From positions 1 through 64,000 of the forward strand of contig NZ_JAGPXL010000016.1 in assembly GCF_018070565.1 (NCBI RefSeq): a stretch of 64,000 nucleotides of DNA, written 5' to 3'. Numbering within the stretch: position 1 is the stretch's first letter; each line of letters opens with the position of its first letter. The translations under genes and the position numbers were made by a program. Below, in pieces: positions 8,182 to 16,543 of the stretch. This stretch comes from Streptomyces sp. B93. Lineage in GTDB: Bacteria > Actinomycetota > Actinomycetes > Streptomycetales > Streptomycetaceae. The notes below the pieces were generated by a model. That model worked only from the letters and a program-made list of their open reading frames with translations, was not told the DNA's origin and did not search any database.

Positions 8182-9053
8182 GTTTCTCCCAGCAGTTGTT
8201 CGACGAAGGTCAGCGACTCCCGTGGGGTGAGAGCCTGGGCCCGAATGGTGCTGTACCGCAGCTCAAGGATGCGGAGCTGTTTCGGGTCAGAGGTCGGACG
8301 GCCGTTGTACGCACCGTCGGAGCGGCCCGTCGCCGTACCGTCCTCGAACTTCAGCACCTCGATCTTGCCACTCAGCCCAGGGTGAGCCCCAGAGTCCGTC
8401 GGCATCACCTGGAGGGTGACGTTACGCAACTGCGCGACTTCGAGCAGGTGTTCAAGCTGCTGACGCCACACCATTGTGCCTCCGACCCTTCGGCGCAGTG
8501 TCACCTCCTCTTGGACGAAACTGAGCGCGGGCCGCGGGGAGCGCTCGAAGATCGACTTGCGTCCCATGCGAGCGGCCACCAGACGTTCCAGTTCCGGCTC
8601 CGAGTAGGAAGACTGAGACACCTCGAACAAGGCTCGCGCATGTTCCGGAGTCTGCAACAGGCCATGGATGCTGAGCCCGACGTACACCCCCATCTCGACG
8701 GCCTTCGCCTCCATGTCCGCCAGATCCCGCACTTTCCTCGGATACCGAACCTTCTCCACGTCCTCCTTCATCGCGGCGAGCAGCCCACCCGCCCCCAGCA
8801 CCCTGTCGGCGTCCTCCAGATACTCGGGCCTGGGAATCCGCTTCCCTCCCTCGATCTTGTACACCATGTCCTCGCCGTACCCGAGCCGCTTCCCGAACTC
8901 GGCGGCCCGCATCCCCACCGCCTCCCGCCGCAGCTTCAACTGCCGCCCCACGGTGGCGATGACGGCGACTCCCCACTCGTCGTCCGGATCAACCTCCCAC
9001 CCCGGCTCATCCGCCTCCGTCCTGAGCCGCACCGCCTCCGTGTCCACCAACAT
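8178..9053 (-). CDS. XRE-family helix-turn-helix regulator with DUF5753 domain
   Basis: The 291-residue protein has an acidic lead, then a Cro/C1-type HTH (about residues 30-85, LKLRREAVGMRAAEFGKRLG and the recognition helix GYGEDMVYKIEGGKR), followed by the DUF5753 ligand/partner domain (SIHGLLQTPEHARAL, FVQEEVTLRRRVGG, LQVMPTDSGAHPG). This is the architecture of WhiJ-like regulators. I chose ATG at 9053 with GGAGGG ten bases upstream; longer starts lack support. It forms an operon with the DUF397 gene and faces another DNA-binding protein across a 377-bp spacer that carries a long dyad, a plausible operator. Confidence 0.92.
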   Translation of the reverse strand: MLVDTEAVRLRTEADEPGWEVDPDDEWGVAVIATVGRQLKLRREAVGMRAAEFGKRLGYGEDMVYKIEGGKRIPRPEYLEDADRVLGAGGLLAAMKEDVEKVRYPRKVRDLADMEAKAVEMGVYVGLSIHGLLQTPEHARALFEVSQSSYSEPELERLVAARMGRKSIFERSPRPALSFVQEEVTLRRRVGGTMVWRQQLEHLLEVAQLRNVTLQVMPTDSGAHPGLSGKIEVLKFEDGTATGRSDGAYNGRPTSDPKQLRILELRYSTIRAQALTPRESLTFVEQLLGET

Positions 9054-9430
9054 GTCCGTGTCGCCCTCCGTCGTACCGCAACGTCGCTCCTCACGGTAAG
9101 GAGTCCCGGACACGCTGAGTGACGTAATGCGGGAACTCACCTCTACGTGGTCGACGGGCCACCGGAGCCTGAGGGCCCATACCCCGGTCTGACCTGCGCT
9201 CCCTGTGAACCACCCACTGAGGAGAAAGCACCCCCACCAAGCCCCACCCCTCCCTCCCGCCGGGCAAACTCACTCGCGCGAGTGAATATGCCCAACTCGG
9301 CTGGATTCGGGACCGGTTGCCTGCCTTACGCTCACCGCAGCAGGCCACAACCCCCCAGACATGCGACGGCCCCCGCAGGGACGGCAATCCCAGTGCGAGG
9401 GCCTGACCACCGAGGAAGTAGGGCTTCCCG
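9054..9430. other. 377-bp divergent intergenic region
   Basis: This is the spacer between the XRE regulator (leftward) and the TTA-containing HTH gene (rightward). It holds the 32-bp dyad at 9263-9294 and must contain two divergent promoters, but I could not place -35/-10 boxes with confidence. I see no coding potential typical of the host in it. Confidence 0.6.
9263..9294. promoter_or_regulatory. 32-bp dyad, candidate operator
   Basis: A perfect 16-bp palindrome (tcactcgcgcgagtga, 9271-9286) is flanked at equal distance by gggca and tgccc, giving a 32-bp dyad with two mismatches near positions 9268-9270 and 9287-9289. Its position between two divergent regulator genes suggests an operator for one of them. 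Confidence 0.55.
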
Positions 9431-10345
9431 ATGGACTCCGAAAACCCTAGCGCGCCCTCGCGCGCCCAGTCCCGTATCCCGGGCAAAAACCACCCCCACG
9501 CGCGCCCGAGCTCCGGCGTGATCCACGACAACGTCCGCCTCACCGAGAACTTCACGGTGATCGGCAACGACCTCACCCAGCACAAGGAGCTGTCGCTGCT
9601 GGCGATCGGGCTGGGCTGCTACATCCAGTCGGTGCGGCCGGGCACGGCGATCGACATCAAAACCCTCGCCGCCCGCTTCCCGGAGGGCCCCACCCGCATC
9701 GCCGCGGCCCTGCGAGAACTCGAATCCCACGGCTACCTGCGTCGTACCCGCTTACGGGCCCCGACCGGCCGGATCGTCACCCGCACGGTCTCCAGCAACA
9801 GGCCCGGCCACCGCACCACCGCGCCCGACACCACCAGCAGGCCCGCCCGACGCCCGGCCGCCCAGGACAAACCCCCGCCCCGCAAGCGGCGCCTCCCCGC
9901 CGTACCCCAGCCCTCGTTCGCCGCCCCCGCCCTCCTCCGGACAGCCGTCGACGTCCTCGCCGGACTCCGCCGCCACGACCCTCGCCTCCTCCTCTCCGCC
10001 ACGGACGCCGAACACCTCGCCCCGGCCGTCGCCGCCTGGCTCGAACGCGACGTCACCCCCACCGCCGTACGCCAAGCCCTGACCGAGAACCTCCCGCTGG
10101 AACCCCTGATCCGCCCGGCCGCCTTCCTGGCCCACCGACTGACCGCCCAGCTCCCACCCCTCCCCCCGTTCCGTCCCCCAGCCCCGCCGCCCCCGGCGCC
10201 CAGACACCCCCTCCAGACCTGCGACGGCTGCGACCGCGCCTTCCGCGCACCCGAGCCCGGCCGCTGCCGCGACTGCCACTCCGATCTGCCGGAGCCCGCC
10301 GAGATCGCCGACCGGACTATCTCCACCAAAGGCCTGCCACGTTGA
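9431..10345 (+). CDS. Winged-helix DNA-binding protein with C-terminal four-Cys zinc ribbon; contains a TTA codon
   Basis: The 304-residue protein has an N-terminal winged helix (about residues 40-110, with helix KTLAARFPEGPTRIAAALR and wing SHGYLRRTRLR), a Pro/Arg-rich linker, a helical middle (VDVLAGLRRHDPRLLLSATD to FLAHRLTA), a Pro run, and a C-terminal CDGCDRAF...CRDCHS four-cysteine motif likely to bind zinc. Codon 108 (9752-9754) is TTA, read only by the bldA tRNA in Streptomyces; I found no other in the window's genes. Translation may therefore be limited to late growth or development. No specific family name is recognised. The ribosome site is weak (AGGG about eight bases before the ATG). 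Confidence 0.8.
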   Translation: MDSENPSAPSRAQSRIPGKNHPHARPSSGVIHDNVRLTENFTVIGNDLTQHKELSLLAIGLGCYIQSVRPGTAIDIKTLAARFPEGPTRIAAALRELESHGYLRRTRLRAPTGRIVTRTVSSNRPGHRTTAPDTTSRPARRPAAQDKPPPRKRRLPAVPQPSFAAPALLRTAVDVLAGLRRHDPRLLLSATDAEHLAPAVAAWLERDVTPTAVRQALTENLPLEPLIRPAAFLAHRLTAQLPPLPPFRPPAPPPPAPRHPLQTCDGCDRAFRAPEPGRCRDCHSDLPEPAEIADRTISTKGLPR

Positions 10346-10372
10346 GAATCGGCGGCTGACGCCTGCGTTTCG

Positions 10373-10401
10373 TATGAAGTGTGGGGTAGCTTTGTATGAA
10401 G
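10373..10401 (+). promoter_or_regulatory. Direct repeats upstream of vapBC, candidate autoregulatory site
   Basis: The heptamer TATGAAG occurs at 10373-10379 and 10395-10401, spaced 22 bp (two helical turns), just ahead of the antitoxin start at 10423. VapB-type antitoxins normally repress their own promoter through such repeats. The assignment is inference. Confidence 0.35.
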
Positions 10402-10422
10402 CACATGCTAGGGAGGTGCCCC

Positions 10423-10671
10423 ATGTCCGCCACTCAGATCGACATCGATGACGACGCCCTCGCGGAGGCGATGAGGCTGTCCAACGCGAAGACGAAGAAG
10501 GAGATGGTCAACCTGGCTCTTCGGGAGTATGCCGAGCGTCGTCGGCGTACCGAGGCCCGCATGCGTCACCTGGAACGGGCCCAGCAGTGGGACGAGGCCG
10601 GGTTCTGGGCTCGGCACGCGGCGGAGAAGAGTTCTCCAAGCGACAACCACGCGGACAAGGACATCGCCTGA
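10423..10671 (+). CDS. vapB: VapB-family type II antitoxin
   Basis: The 82-residue protein starts MSATQIDIDDDALAEAMR, the ribbon-helix-helix DNA-binding fold of VapB antitoxins (about residues 1-45, with KTKKEMVNLALREYAERR as the helices). A charged tail follows that would wrap the toxin. A strong GGGAGGTG ribosome site lies four bases from the ATG, which decides against the upstream ATG at 10396. The gene lies two bases before the PIN toxin start, a standard toxin-antitoxin arrangement. The antitoxin should neutralise VapC and bind the operon promoter. Confidence 0.9.
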   Translation: MSATQIDIDDDALAEAMRLSNAKTKKEMVNLALREYAERRRRTEARMRHLERAQQWDEAGFWARHAAEKSSPSDNHADKDIA

Positions 10672-10673
10672 CC

Positions 10674-11090
10674 GTGATCCGCTACCTTGCCGACTCCACC
10701 GCCGTCTGGCGACTTCAGCGCGATCGGAAGCTCAACGACCTCTGGGCACATGAGATCGACGAAGGCGCCATCGGGTCGTGCGCCGCACAACGGACGGAGT
10801 TCTTGCAGTCGGCGCGCAGCCTCGACGAGTTCGACCACATGACGGAGATGTTCGCCGACCTGTACCCGGACGTCCTGGTCCCCAAGGCCGCCTGGCGTTG
10901 GATCGAGGCGGCCCAGTACCGGCTCGCCCAGCGGGGACAGCATCAGGGCCTGTCGCCGGTGGACTGGCTGGTCTGTGCCACGGCCGCTCACCACGGCCTC
11001 GTCGTCCTGCACGACGACCACGACTTCCGGGCCGCAGCGCTCGTGCTCACCGATGTAGTGGAACGAAACGTGTTCGCAGCGGTGGGATGA
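10674..11090 (+). CDS. vapC: VapC-family PIN-domain ribonuclease toxin
   Basis: Translation probably begins at the GTG at 10674, two bases after the vapB stop, giving 138 residues. The PIN fold is recognisable: YLADSTAVWRL carries the first acidic residue, RTEFLQSA the conserved Glu, SPVDWLVCATAAHH the third acidic residue, and LHDDHDF the last. These residues bind the Mg/Mn ions needed for RNA cleavage. All are present, so the toxin should be active. VapC toxins cut tRNA or rRNA; the target here cannot be inferred. An in-frame longer start (10587) would overlap the antitoxin gene and is rejected. Confidence 0.9.
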   Translation: MIRYLADSTAVWRLQRDRKLNDLWAHEIDEGAIGSCAAQRTEFLQSARSLDEFDHMTEMFADLYPDVLVPKAAWRWIEAAQYRLAQRGQHQGLSPVDWLVCATAAHHGLVVLHDDHDFRAAALVLTDVVERNVFAAVG

Positions 11091-11154
11091 CCGCCGGACC
11101 ACGGGGGCGGCCTCACCTGGAGCATCGGAAGAGGGAACCGCCTGGCCGGGTCCG

Positions 11155-11253
11155 CTACTCCGGCCGCAGCACGAACTCCGTCACTCCCCGCATCCGCACG
11201 CTCGTCCCCTGCGGCTCCAGATCGCCCCTGACCGTCACCTCCCAGCCGTTACG
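11155..11253 (-). pseudogene. Possible C-terminal remnant of a lost gene
   Basis: On the minus strand a stretch reads NGWEVTVRGDLEPQG and RGVTEFVLRPE before a TAG at 11155-11157. It has host-like codon use and protein-like composition, but an in-frame TGA stands just upstream (about 11257-11259) and no start codon with a ribosome site is present. Beyond that stop the frame reads GVIRPFTHGA. It looks like the tail of a decayed gene between vapC and aspS, of unknown family. Confidence 0.3.
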
Positions 11254-11339
11254 TCATGCGCCGTGCGTGAAGGGCCGGATCACGCCCTGCCGATGTTCTG
11301 TCGCATGAGGGCGGGCTGTGGCTAGCTGTGGAACCTGAA

Positions 11340-11373
11340 AAGGGCCCGGAACCGATCACGGTTCCGGGCCCTT
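11340..11373 (-). terminator. Strong intrinsic terminator of aspS
   Basis: A perfect 15-bp stem (aagggcccggaaccg and its complement) with a four-base loop lies 15 bp after the aspS stop. On the minus strand the stem is followed by ttttc. It is the strongest hairpin I found in the window. Confidence 0.85.
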
Positions 11374-11387
11374 CGCTCAGGCGAGCA

Positions 11388-13151
11388 CTACTTCGGCTGC
11401 GGCTTGCGCACCGACAGGTGCAGTTCCTTCAGGCGGGCCTCGTCCAGTTCCGTGGGGGCGCCCATCATCAGGTCCTGGGCGTTGCCGTTGAGCGGGAAGG
11501 CGATGGTCTCGCGGATGTTGGGCTCGTCGGCGAGCAGCATGACGATACGGTCGACGCCGGGGGCGATGCCGCCGTGCGGCGGGGCGCCGAAGCGGAAGGC
11601 GCGCAGCATGCCCGCGAACTGCTCCTCGACGGTCTCCCGGTCGTAGCCCGCGATCTCGAACGCCTTGAGCATGATCTCGGGCTCGTGGTTCCGGATCGCG
11701 CCGGAGGACAGCTCGACGCCGTTGCAGACGATGTCGTACTGCCAGCCGAGGATGTCCAGCGGGTCCTGGGTCTGAAGGGCCTCCAGGCCGCCCTGCGGCA
11801 TCGAGAAGGGGTTGTGCGAGAAGTCGATCTTGCCGGTCTCCTCGTCCTTCTCGTACATCGGGAAGTCGACGATCCAGCAGAAGCGGAAGACGTCCGACTC
11901 GAAGTGGCCCGCGCGCTTCGCGGCCTCCACCCGCACGCCGCCCATGATCTTCGACACCTCGTCGAACTCGCCCGCGCCGAAGAACACGGCGTGCCCGGGG
12001 GCGAGGGAGAGCCGCTTGGTCAGCTCGGCGACGTTCTCCTCGGTGAGGAACTTCGCGATCGGGCCGGACAGCGCCCCGTCCTCGCCGACGCGCACCCAGG
12101 CCAGGCCCTTCGCGCCCAGCGAGACGGCGTACTCACCGAGCTGGTCGAAGAACTTGCGGGGCTGGCCGGAGACGTCCGGCACCGGCAGGGCGCGCACGTG
12201 CTTGCCCGCGAAGGCCTTGAACTCGGAGCCCTCGAAGATGTCGGTGATGTCGACCAGCTCCAGCTGGGCCCGCAGGTCGGGCTTGTCGGAGCCGTACTTC
12301 AGCATCGCCTCGCGGAAGGGGATGCGCGGGAACGGGGACGTCACGTGGCGGCCGTTGCCGAACTCCTCGAACAGCTCGGTCATGAGCTGCTCGATGGGCT
12401 GGAAGACGTCCTCCTGCTCGACGAAGCTCATCTCGACGTCGAGCTGGTAGAACTCGCCCGGCGAGCGGTCGGCGCGGGCGTCCTCGTCGCGGAAGCAGGG
12501 CGCGATCTGGAAGTACCGGTCGAAGCCGGAGATCATCAGGAGCTGCTTGAACTGCTGGGGCGCCTGGGGGAGGGCGTAGAACTTGCCCGGGTTCAGGCGG
12601 GAGGGGACGACGAAGTCGCGGGCGCCCTCGGGGGAGGTGGCCGACAGGATCGGCGTCGCCATCTCGTTGAAGCCCAGCGCGGTCATCTTGTGACGGATCG
12701 CCGAGATCACCGCCGTACGCAGCATGATGTTGCGGTGCATACGCTCGCGGCGCAGGTCCAGGAAGCGGTACTCGAGGCGCCGCTCCTCGTTGACCCCGTC
12801 CTCGGTGTTGATGGTGAAGGGCAGCGGGGCGGCGGCGCCGAGCAGCTCGACCTCGCCGACCTCGACCTCGATCTCACCGGTCGGCAGCTCGGGGTTGATG
12901 TTCTCGGTGCCCCGGGAGACGACCTGGCCGTCGACGCGGACCGTGGACTCCTTGGAGAGCTTGTCCAGGGCTTCGTAGGCGGCGGTGCCGGGACGAGCGA
13001 CGAGCTGCGTGATGCCGTAGTGGTCGCGCAGATCGATGAAGAGGATGCCGCCCAGGTCGCGCCGATTGTGCAGCCAGCCACTCAGCCGGACGTCGGTGCC
13101 GACGTCAGAGGCGCGGAGCTGCCCGCAGGTGTGGGACCTGTACCGATGCAT
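11388..13151 (-). CDS. aspS: Aspartyl-tRNA synthetase
   Basis: This 587-residue class IIb synthetase charges tRNA(Asp). The N-terminal OB-fold reads GWLHNRRDLGGILFIDLRD and binds the anticodon. Motif 2 is FRDEDARADRSPGEF (about residues 219-233), and motif 3 is GGIAPGVDRIVML near 525-537, with RETIAFP after it. A bacterial GAD insertion domain lies between motifs 2 and 3, giving the usual bacterial length. The ATG at 13151 is the start of a conserved MHRYRSHTCG. The gene is monocistronic, ended by a strong hairpin, and a parS site lies 34 bp upstream of its start. Confidence 0.97.
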   Translation of the reverse strand: MHRYRSHTCGQLRASDVGTDVRLSGWLHNRRDLGGILFIDLRDHYGITQLVARPGTAAYEALDKLSKESTVRVDGQVVSRGTENINPELPTGEIEVEVGEVELLGAAAPLPFTINTEDGVNEERRLEYRFLDLRRERMHRNIMLRTAVISAIRHKMTALGFNEMATPILSATSPEGARDFVVPSRLNPGKFYALPQAPQQFKQLLMISGFDRYFQIAPCFRDEDARADRSPGEFYQLDVEMSFVEQEDVFQPIEQLMTELFEEFGNGRHVTSPFPRIPFREAMLKYGSDKPDLRAQLELVDITDIFEGSEFKAFAGKHVRALPVPDVSGQPRKFFDQLGEYAVSLGAKGLAWVRVGEDGALSGPIAKFLTEENVAELTKRLSLAPGHAVFFGAGEFDEVSKIMGGVRVEAAKRAGHFESDVFRFCWIVDFPMYEKDEETGKIDFSHNPFSMPQGGLEALQTQDPLDILGWQYDIVCNGVELSSGAIRNHEPEIMLKAFEIAGYDRETVEEQFAGMLRAFRFGAPPHGGIAPGVDRIVMLLADEPNIRETIAFPLNGNAQDLMMGAPTELDEARLKELHLSVRKPQPK

Positions 13152-13184
13152 CGTCGTTCATCCAGTCTTCGCGGATCGGGGCCG

Positions 13185-13200
13185 TGTTTCACGTGAAACA
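13185..13200. other. parS centromere site (ParB binding), intergenic copy
   Basis: The 16-bp palindrome tgtttcacgtgaaaca is a perfect match to the bacterial parS consensus used by ParB in Streptomyces and Bacillus. It lies between aspS and the divergent PP2C gene. parS sites cluster around oriC in Streptomyces and nucleate the ParB segregation complex. Confidence 0.93.
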
Positions 13201-13304
13201 ACCCCAAGGGTACCGGGCAGCCCAAGATCAACTCTCATCCATAACAGGCGGGCCCCGTACGACTTCAGTGGCATCGTCCAATCACCTCTTCTTACAGTGG
13301 GGCA

Positions 13305-15440
13305 ATGCGCACTGGTGAGCCCCTGCCCGCCGTGGGGCAGGTCCTCGCCGCCCTCGCGACCGGCCTCTGGCACTGGGACACGGCGTCCGGGCAGGTCACG
13401 GTCGACGCCGAGGCCGCACGGCTGCTCGGTCTGCCCGCCGATCCGACGACCCTGACCGAGGCCCAGGTCAGGGCCCGGCTGCACCCCGTCGACTGGAACG
13501 AGATCACCGGTGTGGTGCAGCTCGCCGTCGCCGAGGGCACCCTCGCGGAGGTCAGAATCCGGATCATGGACGACCGGGGCCGCATCATCCGCGTCGTCCG
13601 GTCCAGGTCCAAGCCGACCTTCGACACGCAGAAGCGGGCCTACGAGCTGATCGGCACCCTCCAGGAGGTGACCGAACCGGCGCCGGGCACGCCCGCCGGG
13701 CGCAGCGCGGTCACCGGCGACTGGCGGCGCTCCCGGGAGGCGTTCCTGCTGGACGCGGGCCGGGCGCTGGCCGAGGCACGGTCCACGGATGAGGTGCTCA
13801 GGGTCGCGGCGGGGCTGTCGATGCCGGGGTTCTCCCCGGACGGGCTGGCCGTGTTCGGGGTGGACGGCGAGCGGCTGACGATCATCGGCCACCACGGTCA
13901 GCAGGACGGCGACGAGGGCCCCTTCACCCAGATGTCGGTGGACACCGACTATCCGGCGGCGGAGGTGGTGCGCACCGGTCGGGCGGTGTACCTGTCCACG
14001 CCGGAGCAGTACAAGTCGCGCTATCCGCTCACCTGGCCGCTGGCCCAGCACTTCGGCCGCCGCTCCTGGGCGTTCCTGCCGCTGACCGTGGCCGGGCGGA
14101 CGATGGGCGCCTGGATGGCGGCGTTCAGCTATCCGGTGGCGTTCACCCCGGACGAGCGCTCCGTGCTGACGACGGTGGCCCGGATGCTCGCGCAGGCCCT
14201 CAGCCGCGCCGGTGCCGCCGAGTCCGAGCGGGAGCTGACCGACGGCCTCCAGCGCTCCATGCTGCCCACGCTGATCCCCCGGATCCCGGGCATGAGCGTC
14301 GCCGCCCGCTATATCCCGACCGGCGGCGGCCTTCAGGTCGGCGGGGACTGGTACGACATGATCCCGCTGCCCAGCGGACGGTTCGCGCTGGTCATCGGGG
14401 ACGTCCAGGGGCATGACGTACGGGCGGCGGGGCTGATGGGGCAGCTGAGGACGGCCCTGCGGGCGTACGCCTCCGAGGGGCACCGGCCCGACGCGGTGCT
14501 CTCCCGCGCCTCCCGCTTCCTGCACGGCATCAGCGCCGCCGCCGACGAGGACGACTTCGCCGCCCTGCGCTTCGCGACCTGCCTGTACGTCGAGGTCGAC
14601 CCGGCGACCGGGACACTGGACCTCGCCCGCGCCGGGCACCCGGACCCGGCGATCCGGATGGCCGACGGGACGGTGCTGAAGCGGCCGACGGCGGGCGGGC
14701 TGCCGCTGGGCATCGACCCGGACGCCGACTACCCCACCACCCGGATCCTGCTGGAGCCCGGCGAGACCCTGCTGATCTGCACGGACGGCCTGATCGAGAC
14801 CGGCGGCCACGACCTGGACACCGGCTGGCTGCGCATCCGTACCACCCTGGAGGAGCACAAGGGCGACCTGGAGGAGCTGGCCGACGCCCTGGTGCGGACG
14901 GTGCACGGGCCGTCGTCGTACTACACCACCGGGCCGCTCGCCGACCGGCGCGAGGACGACATCGCCCTGCTGCTGCTCTGCCGGGAGGGCGAGGACTGCG
15001 GCTGCGGCGGCACCGTCGCCGTACCGCCGCGGGTGCGCCGCACGATGATGACGGTGGCGCAGGCCGAGCCGGAGCGGATCGCCGTGGCCCGCCAGCAGTT
15101 GCGCGAGCTGCTGCACGACTGGGCCTCGACCGACCAGGTCGACTCGGCGGTGCTGCTGCTCTCCGAGACGCTCACCAACGTCCTCGTCCACACCGACACC
15201 GACGCGCTGGTCACCGCCGAGGTGCAGGGCGACGCGGGCGGGCGGCGGCTGCGGGTGGAGGTCACCGACGCCAGCGACGACCTGCCGCACAAGCGCAGGC
15301 CCGGCGAGCTGGCGTCCTCCGGGCGCGGTCTGCTGATGATCGAGCTGCTCGCGGACGACTGGGGCGTGGATCCGCGCGGCGAGGGCAAGAGCACCTGGTT
15401 CGAGCTGGGCGAACGCTACGACGACCCGGACGGTTCCTGA
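13305..15440 (+). CDS. PAS/GAF SpoIIE-type PP2C phosphatase with C-terminal RsbW-like HATPase
   Basis: The 711-residue protein is a signal-transduction hub of a type common in Streptomyces. Residues about 10-120 form a PAS fold (GLWHWDTASGQVTVD), 130-305 a GAF domain, 315-560 the SpoIIE/PP2C metal-dependent phosphatase (GGDWYD, VIGDVQGHD, CTDGLIETGG and REDDIALLLL hold the metal ligands), and 575-700 a HATPase_c_2 anti-sigma kinase-like domain (LLSETLTNVLVH, SSGRGLLMIELLADDWG). Such proteins act on anti-sigma-factor antagonists; combining phosphatase and kinase domains suggests both arms of a partner switch in one protein. No membrane segment is seen, so the sensor is cytoplasmic. The last 25 bp overlap the convergent permease gene. 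Confidence 0.93.
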   Translation: MRTGEPLPAVGQVLAALATGLWHWDTASGQVTVDAEAARLLGLPADPTTLTEAQVRARLHPVDWNEITGVVQLAVAEGTLAEVRIRIMDDRGRIIRVVRSRSKPTFDTQKRAYELIGTLQEVTEPAPGTPAGRSAVTGDWRRSREAFLLDAGRALAEARSTDEVLRVAAGLSMPGFSPDGLAVFGVDGERLTIIGHHGQQDGDEGPFTQMSVDTDYPAAEVVRTGRAVYLSTPEQYKSRYPLTWPLAQHFGRRSWAFLPLTVAGRTMGAWMAAFSYPVAFTPDERSVLTTVARMLAQALSRAGAAESERELTDGLQRSMLPTLIPRIPGMSVAARYIPTGGGLQVGGDWYDMIPLPSGRFALVIGDVQGHDVRAAGLMGQLRTALRAYASEGHRPDAVLSRASRFLHGISAAADEDDFAALRFATCLYVEVDPATGTLDLARAGHPDPAIRMADGTVLKRPTAGGLPLGIDPDADYPTTRILLEPGETLLICTDGLIETGGHDLDTGWLRIRTTLEEHKGDLEELADALVRTVHGPSSYYTTGPLADRREDDIALLLLCREGEDCGCGGTVAVPPRVRRTMMTVAQAEPERIAVARQQLRELLHDWASTDQVDSAVLLLSETLTNVLVHTDTDALVTAEVQGDAGGRRLRVEVTDASDDLPHKRRPGELASSGRGLLMIELLADDWGVDPRGEGKSTWFELGERYDDPDGS

Positions 15441-16465
15441 GCCCCGTACCGGCCGCGCAGTTCCAGGACGACGCCGAAGGCGGCGGCGGTCAGCGGCACC
15501 GCGAGCAGCATGCCGAGGATTCCGGCGACGGACGCGCCCGCGGTGATGGTGACCATGACGACCGCCGGGTGCATCTGCACGGTCCGGCTCTGGATCACCG
15601 GCTGGAGCACATGCCCCTCCAGCACCTGCACGGCCAGCACCACCCCGAGCGCCCACAGCGCGATCACGAACCCCCGGTCGGCGAGCGCCACCAGCACCGC
15701 CACCGCCCCGGAGATGAAGGCGCCGAGGTAGGGGATGTAGGCGCCGACGAAGACGAGCGCGCCGAGGCCGAGCGCGCCGGGCACATCGAGGATCAGCAGG
15801 CCGACGGTGATGCAGACGGCGTCGATGAAGGCGATGAAGGTGGTCCCGCGCATGAAGCCCTCGACGGCCCGGAAGGCCCGCCGCGCCATCGCCTCCACCA
15901 GCTCGGCGCTGCCGCTGGGCGCGAGGCCGCGCAGCGCTCCGGCGGCCCGGTCCGCGTCCCGCAGGAAGAAGAAGACCAGCAGCAGGGCGAGCACGGCCAT
16001 GGCGAGGCTCTCCCCGACGACGCTGACGCCGCTGATCACCCCGGAGGCGGCCGTGCCGCCGAACCGGTCGAGCAGCTCACGGGCGTTGGAGGCCAGGTCG
16101 TCCAGTGAGGTCCCGGCCGCTCCGAAGTGCCGGGCGAGGTCCTGGGCGGCGGTCCGCAGCGAGGCGAGGATCTGGTCGCCGGTGTCGATGAGCGCGGCGA
16201 CGATGATGTAGACGGCGCCGCCGACCACGGCCACCACGGCGACACAGGTCAGCCCGGCCGCGAGGGAGGGGTTCACACGGGCCTTGACCAGCCGCCGGTG
16301 CAGGGGGCCGAGCAGCGCGGTCCCGAGCAGCGCGAGCAGCACCGGCACCACGGCGGTGCGCAGCTCGGCGCAGAGCCGGATGCCGACCCAGACCACGCCC
16401 GCGACCAGCAGCAGTACGGCGCACCAGGCGGCGAGTCTGCGTACGGGGTCGGGGAGCAGCGGCAC
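15416..16465 (-). CDS. AI-2E family transporter (PerM-like permease)
   Basis: The 349-residue protein is mostly membrane. Two or three helices lie at the N-terminus (AWCAVLLLVAGVVWVGI, VVPVLLALLGTALLGP, LTCVAVVAVVGGAVYIIVAA), then a soluble linker (about residues 100-150), then five C-terminal helices. The conserved family segment is GALVFVGAYIPYLGAFISG. The family is named after TqsA, linked to autoinducer-2 export, but most members transport unknown substrates and some work as sodium/proton antiporters. Start is GTG at 16465. The 3' end overlaps the PP2C gene tail-to-tail by 25 bp. Confidence 0.9.
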   Translation of the reverse strand: MPLLPDPVRRLAAWCAVLLLVAGVVWVGIRLCAELRTAVVPVLLALLGTALLGPLHRRLVKARVNPSLAAGLTCVAVVAVVGGAVYIIVAALIDTGDQILASLRTAAQDLARHFGAAGTSLDDLASNARELLDRFGGTAASGVISGVSVVGESLAMAVLALLLVFFFLRDADRAAGALRGLAPSGSAELVEAMARRAFRAVEGFMRGTTFIAFIDAVCITVGLLILDVPGALGLGALVFVGAYIPYLGAFISGAVAVLVALADRGFVIALWALGVVLAVQVLEGHVLQPVIQSRTVQMHPAVVMVTITAGASVAGILGMLLAVPLTAAAFGVVLELRGRYGAQEPSGSS

Positions 16466-16543
16466 GTCCCCAGCGGATCATGCCGCGGCCGGGCTGTCCT
16501 GTGCGGACGGCCCGGCCGGGTGACGCCATGTCAACTCGTCTGG

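Noticed and set aside
10587..10676. Longer start for the vapC toxin
   Set aside because: It would overlap most of the antitoxin's C-terminal codons and lacks a ribosome site; the GTG at 10674 sits directly after the antitoxin stop.
13158..15656. Long open frame (832 codons) on the minus strand
   Set aside because: Antisense to the PAS/GAF/PP2C regulator; the sequence is Arg/Gly/Pro/His-rich with no domain, as expected from GC skew at third codon positions.
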